Shown here piece after piece: positions 10,165 through 21,474 of a stretch of 64,000 bases of DNA. The notes beneath the pieces were generated by a model. It was not told where the DNA came from, did no database searches, and saw only the letters and a program-made list of their open reading frames with translations. The stretch's first letter is position 1, and each line of letters begins with the position of its first letter. The DNA is from Sweltsa coloradensis (lineage: Eukaryota > Arthropoda > Insecta > Plecoptera > Chloroperlidae), in the NCBI GenBank assembly GCA_024449915.1, contig JAMZAV010000306.1:62001-126000 (forward strand). The letters are read 5' to 3'. Both the position numbers and the translations under genes were made by a program.

Positions 10165-12779
10165 CTTTTAAAATTATGTCATTAAGGATAAAATTTAAAC
10201 TCTGAATTAAAATTTTAATATAGGCCACGGAAGTCCGAATACCGTGTAAACTAAGAAAAATAAACATAGAATAACCAAATGGTTGCTTAATAGAATTTCC
10301 AAAAATATTTTTCCATTCGTTCCGTTTTTTTAATAGTTAGTGAATCATTTGAAGTAAAAATTACGTGCAAATATATTTTGTACAGCAACTGACTTCTGGG
10401 AATCCCATAGTTATGCAAGAGTGGGTAATGAACAAGTGACAGGATGCTCTTGATTACGAAGAAAATAGTTTTCTGGTCTCAAAGAAACGTACAGGCATAA
10501 TTAGCTTTTTTGAGGGTAATTAATCTTTTAGCTACGAACCTAAAAAATATTAATAGATATGTAGAGAATCTGGTCTCACGTTAGCAGTTTTTAACTTGGT
10601 GAAGGGGGGGAGGGTAATTCTAGCTGATGTAGACTAAAAGGGTGAAGGGGGTATATTTACCCATTATCCAGGATCCTGGCCAGTACAGGGGTGTCCAACC
10701 ATCTGGCCAACATTGAGGGTTAAACTTTCCTCTGTTTCTTGTTTACTCAATAAAACTAATCGATTGAAGTGTTGGCTCTGGCTCGTCGGGTATATAAGCC
10801 CTGTCAATAGCAGAACTTTCGAGAAGTTTAGCCCCCTCAAGACCATTACACGCGAACAACGATGCGCGCACGGGGGTTCTCGGAACTACCTTCGTCGCAG
10901 AAAAGATCAAGAAGAGTTACGAGATCAAATCGTTGATCAAACACAGGAAGGGGAGGAACTTCGGGGAAAAACTGACAAACAATACCAATTTTCTTTAAAG
11001 GCATATAAAACGAAATTCAGCAAAGTTCACAACTAGACCACTTTATACTTTGCAGGTTACAACACTGCTTTTAAGAAGTACGCAATAGAATCACACGCCA
11101 GAAATGATTTGCCTGTTCATGAAGGGCAAATTATACTAATAATATGTCCCTCAACAACCAATATACCTTATTAAGTGCGATTTACTTTTGAAACGTTTTC
11201 GCTGGGACGAATGTTCCTGAATAACAATGATGAAATCCACGACAAGTAATTGAAGTTACAGTACGATCCATAGCAATTAGCATGTGACTAGGCAACTTAT
11301 ATAGTGAAATAAATAATTATTTATATTGTTATTATATAATACTATACATTATACATTATGAATAAATAATATATTTTTAAATATAAAAAAAATTATGCAT
11401 TGTCACCCTTGGCCGCTTGCGGAGAAATGTTTACAAGTTCTGGTAAATGAAAAAAAATGTCTGTCATTATTAAAACATTTTAATGTGATTGTTCTGTTCA
11501 AGTATAGCCAAAATATGTCAATTTAAATGAGCACCAAACATTTCCATACATTTCAATTGTTCACCACTCGAACGCGATCAGAACATTTTCCCGGAGGAGT
11601 TGCGAGTTACATAACGTGAGATTCCGCGCGCGACCTTCGCAAACCACGAGGTTGAAATATTTTGTCTCGATGACGTCAGAAGTATACCAACTGCGGATTT
11701 ACGAGCCCGAACCGAGATGAACATCTGTTCCTCCTTATCCGACAACAAACAATTAGTTACACTTTGATGGATGGCGTTGTGGCAGTTTGCCGACTTCTGT
11801 TTCGCCAAAGACGACACAGGACCCGTGTTTTTGCAGCACACTGGCAGCACAGATGTCTGAAACCGACACGTCTTGGCGCAGATGACATAGACGCACAATA
11901 GTAACACTTTTTAAGTTTGAAAAGAAACAAGTAAATCGATTCCACAAATATCAACTTTTTAGATAATATAATTATTTGCTTATATATTTATTCATCGTAT
12001 ATCGTATTCAGTTTTAAAACTGATTTATGAAGGACGACAGTAAAAATATCACCAGACAGAAATAAATGCACATACAACAAAACAGTATTTGCAAATTTGA
12101 CTCGTTGTACTCTCTTTTCTTTTGGATGATGTACAAATGTATGTAGATAATCTGTGCAAATATTATATCTAGAGCTTTGACAGTGTTATGTAATTTGCCA
12201 TGTGTGAGACTTGATAAATGTGTACTGTCAGTCGTCGCGCAAAATCTGTATTGGCACTTGTCCTAAAAATATGTCAAAAGTTATTTATCCTATTTGAGAG
12301 ATGGAATAAATGAAGTGTAAGTTTTTACATCTCTGGTTCTGGCAAAACATTTCAAACAACCAGACGCAGAATAATACAGAAGATTTAGAAGGCAGCACAA
12401 ATCGTAATATCGGTCATACTGTCATGTATCCTTTAACTTTATCTATACGATGGGCAGCGATCTAAGTTTAATTGACAACTAATTTATTTCAACACCAAAT
12501 TACATACGCAAAGTAACACAGGCAGTTTAATGTCACTAATACGTGAGTGAATTAAGCGATTAGTACGGTAAATTATGTTAATCCCTATAAATGATTGAAT
12601 ACAAAATATTAGTTCATAAAGCCTCGAGTTAAATAACTGAAAATCATTCTTCTCAGACATTTAAAAAAAGTATGGCTAGATTTTAATTTATAAATACAAT
12701 ATCTTTAGTGATATAAACCATATGTCATGATATGATAATATCCATCCAGATCTTGACATAAATCATCTAAATTTTCAAT
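10165..12779. other. Unassigned non-coding DNA
   Basis: No gene or clear transposon was found. ACAGGGGTGTCCAACC at about 10684 resembles one hAT terminus, but no partner end was found. TATATAAGC lies near 10791. The overlapping minus-strand frames at 11578-11954 show no domain. The section 11300-11400 is nearly pure A/T. Confidence 0.4.
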
Positions 12780-13027
12780 GTTTTAACCAGTTTGTCTTCA
12801 AATTTTCTTGACGTTGTACAATATTGTATTCGTCACATTTTTCTAATAGCTTTTCGTTTAGTATAAAGTTCTTTTGTGCACATGAGTAGACCTATTTAGA
12901 TGTTGTTTGATTTTTTGATATCATTTATATTTTAATTAATTTAGTTTTAAATTAATTTGATGTAAAAGCCTATATAGCACTTGTGGAGGCAACTCTGTTG
13001 TTGGTGGCAATAAATAAATAAATAAAA
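12780..13027 (+). repeat. Probable LINE/SINE 3' end with (AAAT)n tail
   Basis: A T-rich stretch ends with CACTTGTGGAGGCAACTCTG and GGCAATAAATAAATAAATAA, stopping near 13023. The short AAAT array directly after a unique 3' sequence is the usual signature of a retroposon 3' end. No coding relic was recognised upstream, and the start point is a guess. Confidence 0.4.
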
Positions 13028-14374
13028 CCATTCGCTAAACAGCAATGAGTTTTGTGGTGATATAAAATCATTATATTATTTAGCCGCGACGTGCTCATCT
13101 TCTCAAGAAGATATTAGAATGATGTCGTGCTTAAAGCGCCCTGCAACCCCTGCTTTGTGTGATACTGATGGCAGAATAAAACCACCCACCCCGCACGAGT
13201 GTTGACGGGAGAGCTAGGCGACCACACCCTACTATAAGGGTCGATACAACAATCGATCATAGCTAGCTGGACGTGCGGCATGCATGATCTTCCAGACACA
13301 GACGCTGAAATATGAACAGACAGACCAGAGATGGAACGAGAACAAGATAAATGAAGAGAAATATTATACAACACAACAAGCACATATGCACAAGTCACGA
13401 ACAATACAGTCTTGAGGTAGGTAGAAAGCCGTCTTGTGAACCCACAGTTGAAGAGGGAAATATAGTGACAGACGAAGTTTGTGTAGGTTTAGATTTGGCG
13501 ATACAACTAGCTGCAAAATCGCTTGTGCTACTCCTAATCAGCAGAATGCTAAACAAATAAGAGTTGTGCAGCTTTAATTTTACAGTAATAGAATCCTTTA
13601 TTTATTATTATTATTATTATTATTTTATTTTATTTTTATTTTATTTTATTTTATTATTATTTATTTGTTTTTTATTTGGAGTACTTGTCGTAACGGGATC
13701 GAACCCAGAACCTCCGGCTATAAAAAAATAAGCGGGATTGTGCACAAAAACCATGTAATCAATATAAAGTATATTAAAAAGCATAATATTATGCTTGTTT
13801 TAAAAACACCAATTTCCGTGCAACCCTCGTAAAGATTGTCGTATAATTTGTAAAAAAAAAAAAAAAGTTTGTGTATACAAGTACATTTACCGATAAGGAG
13901 TGGGCTCTCGAGAAAATGTACAAAATACTGTATCTTTGGACCAAGAGCACAAAACTACTACCCTCAAGAACGGTGATTTGGGTGTCGATATAAATTCAAA
14001 CTAACGATAATCGAAGTTCCCCCATAGGAAAAATACATAATAATAAATAAATACCGAAATTTGCTGTAGCTAAACAGTTAGTATCACATTGACAAGTAAG
14101 GGCACGTACGTTCCTAAAAGGGTCATCGTGACGATAGATTCTTATGGTCTCGTTGTTTTGAGTACTTTGCGCTGCCGCCGCGATAAAAGCTCTCGCAAGA
14201 CCACACCCAGAGGGTCGATAAGGCGATATATCGACTGTGGAAGGCGAAACTCATGCAAAGTGGTGGCATCCTTGCCTTGCTCACAGCAGTCGGCGGTGAC
14301 AAAGCCAAGATGAATGGAGCGCTGAGGGCTGCCATATTCAGCACGCAGTTATTAGGGGCATATCTCAGGGCTGG
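13028..14374. other. Unassigned non-coding DNA with simple repeats
   Basis: Contains a (TTATT)/(ATT)-type tract at about 13597-13675 and, just after it, a reverse-strand B-box-like sequence at 13691-13708. On the minus strand that reads GGTTCTGGGTTCGATCCCG, likely a SINE head remnant. Frames at 13114-13560 and 14089-14313 have no recognised domain. A poly(A) run lies at about 13853-13866. Confidence 0.4.
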
Positions 14375-14434
14375 GGCTATACTGTAGGGCATGGAAATAC
14401 ACAAGGCTATACTGCAGGGCAAGGAAAAACACTC
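14375..14434 (+). repeat. 30-bp direct duplication
   Basis: GGCTATACTGTAGGGCATGG at 14375 and GGCTATACTGCAGGGCAAGG at 14405 start two adjacent 30-base units with few differences. Confidence 0.75.
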
Positions 14435-14670
14435 AATATTTTTCTTTTTGCATTTATACATCGTCGATAAGAGTTGTAAATATAGGAAACAAAGCAAAGA
14501 ATTAACCGAAAATATAAACCAACATACTCAGATCGATAATGCGATAGCAAATATAAGGCGACCAATTTCGGGTGCAAATTTTATAAAAGGGTGTGTTTAA
14601 ACAAGCTCAATATGGTGCGAAACAATACTTAATTAACCAAAGGTCAAAGGATTTTTAAAAAAATCAGCCT

Positions 14671-14688
14671 TTTGGTGGAGGTGCCGGG
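14671..14688 (-). repeat. CCCGGCACCTCCACCA motif, AAAA-flank class
   Basis: The plus strand reads TTTGGTGGAGGTGCCGGG. The left neighbour is AT-rich, and a (TA)n tract begins about 47 bases to the right (14735-14752). No other similarity to sibling copies was seen. Confidence 0.85.
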
Positions 14689-15000
14689 TTGAGAAGCCAT
14701 TCCCTCCATTGGATGATACCACGCCAAAGGTTCCTATATATATATATATATGTATCATCTTTGTTGAAGTAAAATGCCAACAAACAAAAAACACGTGTTA
14801 ATCGAAGTTCTTCTACGGTTTGTTATCGTGAAACGTGACACACATGGACAGACGGAAAGAAAAGCGTGAAAGTGATAACTCAAATATGAAACTAAGTTTT
14901 ATAAAACATTTGACACGGGTTATTTCTTACGTATATGCAAGTTGAAACACTGTAAAAAGTATAACCACAAAATAGAAAAAAAACATGTCATTTATATCTA

Positions 15001-15141
15001 TTTATGTAACGTCTACCCTATTTAGTAAATAAACTGATTTACAAAAGGAGGAAAAATAAATAAATCTTCTCACGTAAGTGCAGACCACAATGTATTAATA
15101 ACAAAATAATTTTAGTAACAAATTCAAAATGTATATTAAAT
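15001..15141 (-). repeat. 'GGATAGACGTTAAAT' repeat, minus strand
   Basis: The plus strand starts with AACGTCTACCCTATTTAG and ACTGATTTACAAAAGGAG, then AAATAAATCTT, AAGTGCAGACCACAATGTAT, TAACAAAATAATTTTAGTAA and TATTAAA. The same order occurs at 56877-57060 and, inverted, at 59182-59384. The landmark TAGACGTTAAAT followed by AAAT repeats (seen at 57838) marks its 3' end, so it is a retroposon-like repeat. Confidence 0.7.
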
Positions 15142-15212
15142 GAAATTAATTAATGAACCAAATATAAAAAAGGAAAAAAGAAAAGAAAAGAAAGATATGA
15201 GGGTTGGGCCTA

Positions 15213-15230
15213 CCCGGCACCTCCACCAAA
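15213..15230 (+). repeat. CCCGGCACCTCCACCA motif, AAA-flank class
   Basis: Reads CCTACCCGGCACCTCCACCA followed by AA. CTACCCGGCACCTCCACCAA is shared with the copy at 25293. It lies 72 bases from the end of the preceding retroposon-like repeat. Confidence 0.85.
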
Positions 15231-18200
15231 CCCAAACCATCAATTTTTCGCGCGACGCCTTTGACTTGGAAATGAGTCTGCACCTTGTCAATGAAAACGC
15301 TCTCTGGCTTAACCAAATGAGTTCTTGACCTGGCTCTGTGATTAGCATACAGATTTCCCCAGCCAGCCAGCCTACGTCACGGCTCTTGCCTACGAATACG
15401 ATCGTACGATGGTAATTACGTATTAATATGTAGATTATGCCGGGTGTCACGGAAGGTCCAAGGCTGGTTAAGACTAGGTAAAAATCTGACGTCAATTCGA
15501 GTCGTGAGGTAATTCGTTCCACTGTCAGTACATACTCATGCAATGAACTTTTCAATTCAATGTGTATTATTACACACACAAAGATAGTGGAAGATGTCTT
15601 CCTTATCCACCGAATCATCTTAACATTGGTTAAAAAAAAAACTATTTTTGACACTGTTTTTTACTTTTGCGGCAGTCAGAATGATATATTAAACAAACTT
15701 TGAATAGTTGTCTATGATGGATGTCTATGTTCTAATTCTATAAAGAAGATTTTCAATTTCTTTCACGAAATTTTCTTAAATTCGCGATTTTTTTTTAGCA
15801 TTTTTACAAAATTCAAAAAAAGAAAAATCTGCGTGTTAAGAAACATTTACCTGAAATTTTTTGCAAAGTGTTCCATGTCAATCAAATGATTTCTGGCTGA
15901 ATATGCTAAACACGTTCCATGATAGGCCTAAATTCATATGCATGCAATTCGCCTTGCCTATTTCTCGCTGGCACTTGCAACATGTTTCTATCTCGCATCG
16001 TTAATTTTACCTGTTTTTGTATTTTTGTGTTTACTTCTCGGAGCGTGATAAGCAGCACGGTTTTGTGCAAATAAACGAACGGTAAGTGGCAAGCATACGT
16101 CAGACAGAACCGTACTTACATAACCTAGCGCGGTATCGCACACTTTAGTACAGTAAATATAACGCTAAGTAAGTCACTCGGCACGACTGATAACGAGTTG
16201 ATAACGCGTGGACATTTCACTGGGTTAAGGAACTTTCTTGCAAGGTTGTTCTAATTCTAGCTATCTTGTTATATAAATGTTCTTATGAAATTATCCTGAA
16301 GTCGGGAAAATGCAGATTATAAGGAAAATAAGCGAGACATTATTCTATCCAACTAAAAACTTATAGTCGGGCTACAAACTTTCCTAGAAGGATTATGGTT
16401 TAAGAAATATTTTTTTCCAATATTTTGTTTAGTACGTTCGCTACCACTGCCCACGATTTGATGAAAAACAGCTTCTCATTGGTTGGATTTAACGTTTTTG
16501 GAATATGAGCTAAAAACGAAATGGAATCGTTTTAATTAAAAATTCTTAAATGTTTGGACGTTATGTGAATGAAATATAAATATATAGTGGAATATTAAAA
16601 ACTAGAGACAGCCACATAGAATATAGGTATTTGCTTCATTACTAACTGTGTGTAATAATCTTGTATGATTCACTCATTAGGTGGAATGACGATCATAAAA
16701 GATTGAACCACGCCATTTTGTGGTTGTTTTCACAACTTTGTAATAAAATAAAGATATTAAAATATCTGTGATTATTTACAACAATATAAGGTAACATACA
16801 ATAATAGTGCTACAACCCTTCATATAAAGTCGATCCCTCTATAATCTAACACAACGATTATAAGGCAGGCAGTAACGCGATCCAACATCAAGTACACTGA
16901 TGCTTGGATCGTATTCAGATTTCAGATCACTAAGCTTCAAACTAGAGTTTAACACTCAAAGGACCGGGTTTATGTTACTAACACACGTTGAATAAGTTAA
17001 ATTATAACCGTCTCTACGAGCCGATGTTAGCTTTGCGCCTTCTAGATGATATTTCAACGTTTAGAAGGCAGTGAACGCTTCGAAAACCTTGTAATCTTGT
17101 TGCGTTTATGCATGGAGTTATAAATAGTAGTTTATGTGATAGTGACGGATAATTCTAGGAACATAACTTTGAAATGTGTTTATGTCCATAGGCCCTAATA
17201 GAAAAACAATAATTCACATAACTATTAGGTTTAATTATTAAATGCATGTATGCCTAGATATAAATTCAATTCTTGGCGTAACAATTTCTCGAAGTGGACA
17301 TTTGGCACAAAAAATTCCGTCTGCTATTTTCGTTCGTGTAATTCGTTTACCTTATACATATTCGATTAATTTGTGTATGTTTTTGTAATTGAAAATTGAT
17401 ACTTTTTGTTACTTATCACTTGTGTTATTATTATTTCTAGTTTAATTTCTATGTGACAACTTAAATGTATTAGTAGTTTAGTTCTGTGTACTATATTCAC
17501 ACACAAGGGTTGTAAGTTAAATAAAAATACAAAAATACATGTAAACGTTATTGATATTTTCGTGAAAGTAAAAAGACACCCGACAAATGTTGAAGGAGAA
17601 TTTTTTCAGTGTCGCAATATTGATATAGATGACTAATTTTCACTTATGTAGACATAATTTCAAATTTCGTCTACCATTGCAGAACTGTCCTGTCGTTCCG
17701 CATATATCCCATGAAACACACTTACACTCTGAGCTACCCCTTGCAAGCTGCTACACACGCAAGAGAACAATCATGTAAGGGTAGAAAAACAAACGGCTCG
17801 TTGCCAGCAAAGCAACCGCCATTTCGCTATCTTGTAAAACTAACTTTACAATCCTTTCTCATTACGTTTTACAATAATAAAACCGGGCATTGTCTTGTAT
17901 AAGGTTTACAGTGTAATCAAAACGCAAGTAGTAATAATTAACTTGGTCGGTCTGTGTTGGGGTGTTAGAAGCGTTTAACGACAGAGGAGTGTGTCAACGT
18001 AGAGTGACTGCACACGTCTTGTAAGTTACGACTCTTTGTCCGAGGCGCAATCCCGCCATCTTTACGACGTTTAGCTTGCGATAACATTACGATGTAGGGC
18101 GGCGTTGCAAGATCGAGGGGTTGTTTATTGTGAAGAGGGGGGGGGGGGGGGATGTTGTCGTCTTCGTTGTTTTCTTTCTGGACATCACATTCTAATACGT

Positions 18201-18265
18201 TCGTCGCTCGAAAAAATAATATCAACAGATGTGGGACATTTGTAAAGCGAGACTGAATCGTGAGG
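15231..18265. other. Unassigned non-coding DNA
   Basis: No gene was recognised. The minus-strand frame at 15136-15654 (172 codons) overlaps two repeats and shows no domain. GGGCTACAAACTTTCCT at 16370 echoes, inverted, a patch at 1404-1420, hinting at another old repeat family. A G run lies at 18137-18152. Confidence 0.4.
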
Positions 18266-18320
18266 CTACGGTCGATACTCGCCACCGGCAATCCTGACTA
18301 AAAGTTTTTCGAAGGTTATA
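18266..18320 (+). repeat. tRNA-SINE fragment
   Basis: GCCACCGGCAATCCTGACTA followed by AAAGTTTTTCGAAGG matches the centre of the SINE body. Both the head and the 3' half have decayed. Confidence 0.6.
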
Positions 18321-18489
18321 CCACACTTATATACACGAAACGAGGGTTACACCGGGTAAAACGGGTGTCTAACACATTTTTTTTCCTAAACATACAAAAT
18401 ATAACAAAACAAAACATAACAAAATAAAAATGAAAACATACTGGTTTCAGGTTTGATTTCCATTACCAGACTATTTTTTTGGTTTTGTT

Positions 18490-18612
18490 TATTTAACGTC
18501 TATCCTATTCAGTTAAAAAAACTCATTTACAAAGGGACAACTAAATAAATCTTATTACATAGATGCAGACACAACAATCGTTGAAAACTAATTAACAACA
18601 CAATGCAATCAA
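18490..18612 (-). repeat. 'GGATAGACGTTAAAT' repeat, minus strand
   Basis: The plus strand reads ATTTAACGTCTATCCTATTC, then CATTTACAAAGGGACAACTA, AAATAAATCTTATTACATAG and GCAGACACAACAAT. This is the same order as the copy at 56877. It is shorter at its 5' end than the longest copies. Confidence 0.75.
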
Positions 18613-19436
18613 GAGTGATTGAATGATTGGACAGAAACTGTATTTCGGTGCTTCCTTCCGACTGCAGTTACGGTACAAGGGTGTGTGGTATACTTTTACA
18701 AAAAAAAAACATCCACATAGTTTACAAAAACATAAAAACAATAAGATATAATAGGCCTACCTTTTGCCGCACGTTCTTTCCTTTTCGAGCGCCCCGTAAA
18801 CTTAAAGGTTAACCACTTCACCAAACAAGCCATGTTTATGTTTATTCAAATTGCACTAAATTACATCCACACATGAACTATTTTCGGATTGGCTCGTCAC
18901 TTTTCGCGGCACATGTATTGTTTTGAGTGTATCCTTCAAGGCGAATCACAGCTGGAAGGGTACACAGCAACACCACTTAAATGTTTGTGTGTATCCACTT
19001 CTTGATTAGTAATTAAAACCAATAACCGTTTATTTGAGTTCTGAGTCCGCAGCTGGGCATCTCAGTAGCTACACTGACCGAACACAAGTCAGTTATAACA
19101 CGTTACGATACACACCGAACAAATTCCGAACAACAATATGGAAATGAGGATGTGAAAACGCACAATTTCAGGTGGTAAAAGTTCAATTTCTGCCAAATTA
19201 AAACATAAAATTAAATTATAGGGTGATTTTATAGCCGGTAGTTTTGGCACTTGGATATCGTAGATATATTCAGGATAACAGGTTGTGTTTACGCTTTGAT
19301 CACACGTTACCGAGATAATTATATGTAATTCAATAGGAAAACATCACAACACAAATCAATAGCGAGACGTATCCAACGCCGAATCTCCAGTGGCAAACTT
19401 GTATCTATAATATCTGTATCTATCTCGCACTACCAA
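18613..19436. other. Unassigned non-coding DNA
   Basis: No structure was seen beyond the flanking repeats. Confidence 0.45.
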
Positions 19437-19650
19437 CTTTGGACTTCGCACTAAACGCGGTTATATACTATGGACTTCGCACTAAACGCAGTTATATACT
19501 ATGGACTTCGCACTAAACGCGGTTATATACTATGGACTTCGCACTAAACCGCACTAAACGTGGCTATCTACTATGGACTTCGCACTAAGCGCGTGTATCT
19601 ACTATCTACTACGCACTGAACGCGCCAGTATCTACCTAGCAGTAGCACTC
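19437..19650 (+). repeat. 31-bp minisatellite
   Basis: Units read GGACTTCGCACTAAACGCGG then TTATATACTAT. GGACTTCGCA falls at 19441, 19472, 19503 and 19534 (exactly 31 bases apart), then at 19575 after an inserted repeat of CCGCACTAAACG. Two or three increasingly decayed units follow to about 19650. The sharp period with good identity implies a recent local expansion. Confidence 0.9.
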
Positions 19651-20375
19651 AACGAGTCTCTCCAATAGCTCTGTCAATATCGCACCCAACGCGACCTCTT
19701 GCTTCCTCTGGCGCGATCTCAATCAAACAGAACAGAACAGACCAGACCTCACTCCGCCCAACAACAGCACAAGACAGCAACCGACAATTATTTTTGAATT
19801 TCAAATGCCTGAATACGCGAATCACCGCACGGTTAGAAATTTGAGCGCATATTTAAAACTTGTCGTGACCTCATGAATGATGACCTCACGAGGGGGCGTC
19901 ACGGCCACGGTATAACAACAAGCTGCGCGCGCACGGTGGGATGCTTAGACCCACAGCACTACTGCACCAGCTGCACTAAGCTCACAGAGAGAACGCACTT
20001 GTTCACCTACGCGCAATTACATCACTATCCGGAGCTATATATCATGTGACACAATAGCATTGCAACACAGTCGTTTAAACACACATTACTTAGGTTAATA
20101 GGCAATTAAGATGAACGACTTATGTCGTCAATAACTATATCAATATTCAAAAGTAATGTCGTAAAATCAAGCAAAACGAAAACTATTGGAAAATAATGCA
20201 TTTCGGTCTGTTAGTGCAAATACAGGGTGGGAAAACAAAATGTGTTATAAAGGGTAATATATTGGAAATACTATAAGATTATGAACAAATACGACATTAT
20301 GTCGACGAAACAAATTATGATGATGTTAAATAAGTTACCGTGTTATAACACCATCTAAATTATATTTATACCAGT

Positions 20376-20590
20376 ATAATAAAACTTGGCTGTCGGGATA
20401 CGCCGTGTCGATTGTCATTAAAATGCTGACGTTTCGAACTGATTGCACAGCTCATCTTCAGAGATGTGAAGAGGAAATCACTGGGCAGAACCTACTCGAT
20501 CCAGCTCGACCCAGTGAATGACAAAGTACAATTGTGTACACGTACACAGCGTACAGTACACGGCGTATCCCGACAGCCAAGTTTTATTAT
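20376..20590. mobile_element. 215-bp element with perfect 33-bp terminal inverted repeats
   Basis: ATAATAAAACTTGGCTGTCG... (20376-20408) and its exact reverse complement (20558-20590) bound the element. The interior holds ATGCTGACGTTTCGAACTGA and CATCTTCAGAG, which on the minus strand read CTGAAGAT-GAGCTG-TGCAAT-CAGTTC-GAAACGTC. That is a stem-loop flanked by hammerhead-like CTGANGA and GAAA blocks. No transposase is present, so it is a non-autonomous element or part of a Penelope-like retroelement terminal repeat. Just outside, GGGCCGTGAAAGCCTACGAC (20597-20616) has a relative at about 24530. Confidence 0.75.
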
Positions 20591-21287
20591 TGACTCGGGC
20601 CGTGAAAGCCTACGACAAGTTTTATACCAGTATAGTTACGATCAAACAGAGACTTATCGTTATCTGTTATCACGATGACTTTTGTACTACTAAACTGCTA
20701 TAAAAATATTACTATCGCGTAGATGACATTTAGAAAAACATCAATTATAGGCTATGAGTTGACTAGAGATATTGTGTAATAAGCGTTTACACATTGTAGA
20801 CTATGATCGATCGAACCGAATTATTATTAATGTTGTTGTCACTAACAATTAGAACAATTGGCCAATTAATTTAAACGAGTACGACGCTTTTGAAAGAAAG
20901 AAGTAGGCCTACCTTAATAGCAACACAAAAACACAATAGTTTTAGTTATATAGTTGGCACCACTGTACGCAACGTCTTCGCACACCTCCCCGCTATGTTG
21001 GCAGCACGCGACTGACTGGCTTCGTGCGTAGTCTAATTTGTCTCACGTGTTTTATCAATTGAATATGACCTCAAACTCGTACTCGTGTACGCTAGATATT
21101 AACGTTACTTAACAACGTCTATCTCTCTTCTAGAGCTGGCTGCGACCTCCATAGATAAGAGATGGCAGAGTTTAAGGATGAAACACAGTAAGTGGTTGTC
21201 AGAGACTGACTGAAGCCATGGCGCTATCAGATGAGAAGCAATTACACACGGTCATAAAACAACTAGCTCCTTTTTGCTAGAAAATAG
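20591..21287. other. Unassigned non-coding DNA
   Basis: Apart from the GGGCCGTGAAAGCCTAC patch next to the preceding element, nothing was recognised. Confidence 0.4.
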
Positions 21288-21474
21288 CCTTTTAATGTAG
21301 CAATATTTTGAAGGGTTTTACCCTTGTCTAATCTAAATTATTTACTAAAACCCTTATTTGCAATTTTTTATTTTATTCATCGATTGTTTTCTGTCAGATG
21401 TTTGTATTTTTTGTAAATAATGTCAGACAGACGATGTAAGGTGAAACCTTTCGAAATATTGCTACATTAAAAAG
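21288..21474. mobile_element. MITE, about 187 bp, with ~35-bp inverted ends
   Basis: The left end, CTTTTAATGTAGCAATATTT then TGAAGGGTTTTACC, pairs with the right end. The right end, reverse-complemented, reads CTTTTTAATGTAGCAATATT then TCGAAAGGTTTCACC. About four mismatches and one extra T separate the two ends. The interior is AT-rich and non-coding. A target duplication was not clear, so the superfamily is undetermined. Confidence 0.75.

Noticed and set aside
10684..10720. ACAGGGGTGTCCAACCATCT as a hAT terminus
   Set aside because: No inverse partner or 8-bp duplication was found within a few kb.
15136..15654. 172-codon minus-strand frame
   Set aside because: It overlaps a retroposon-like repeat and the dispersed motif at its end and shows no domain; chance length in AT-rich DNA is plausible.
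19860..19900. Paired TGACCTCA boxes as a nuclear-receptor or CRE-type element
   Set aside because: Two 8-base matches 15 bases apart in a repeat-rich region are too weak without a gene nearby.
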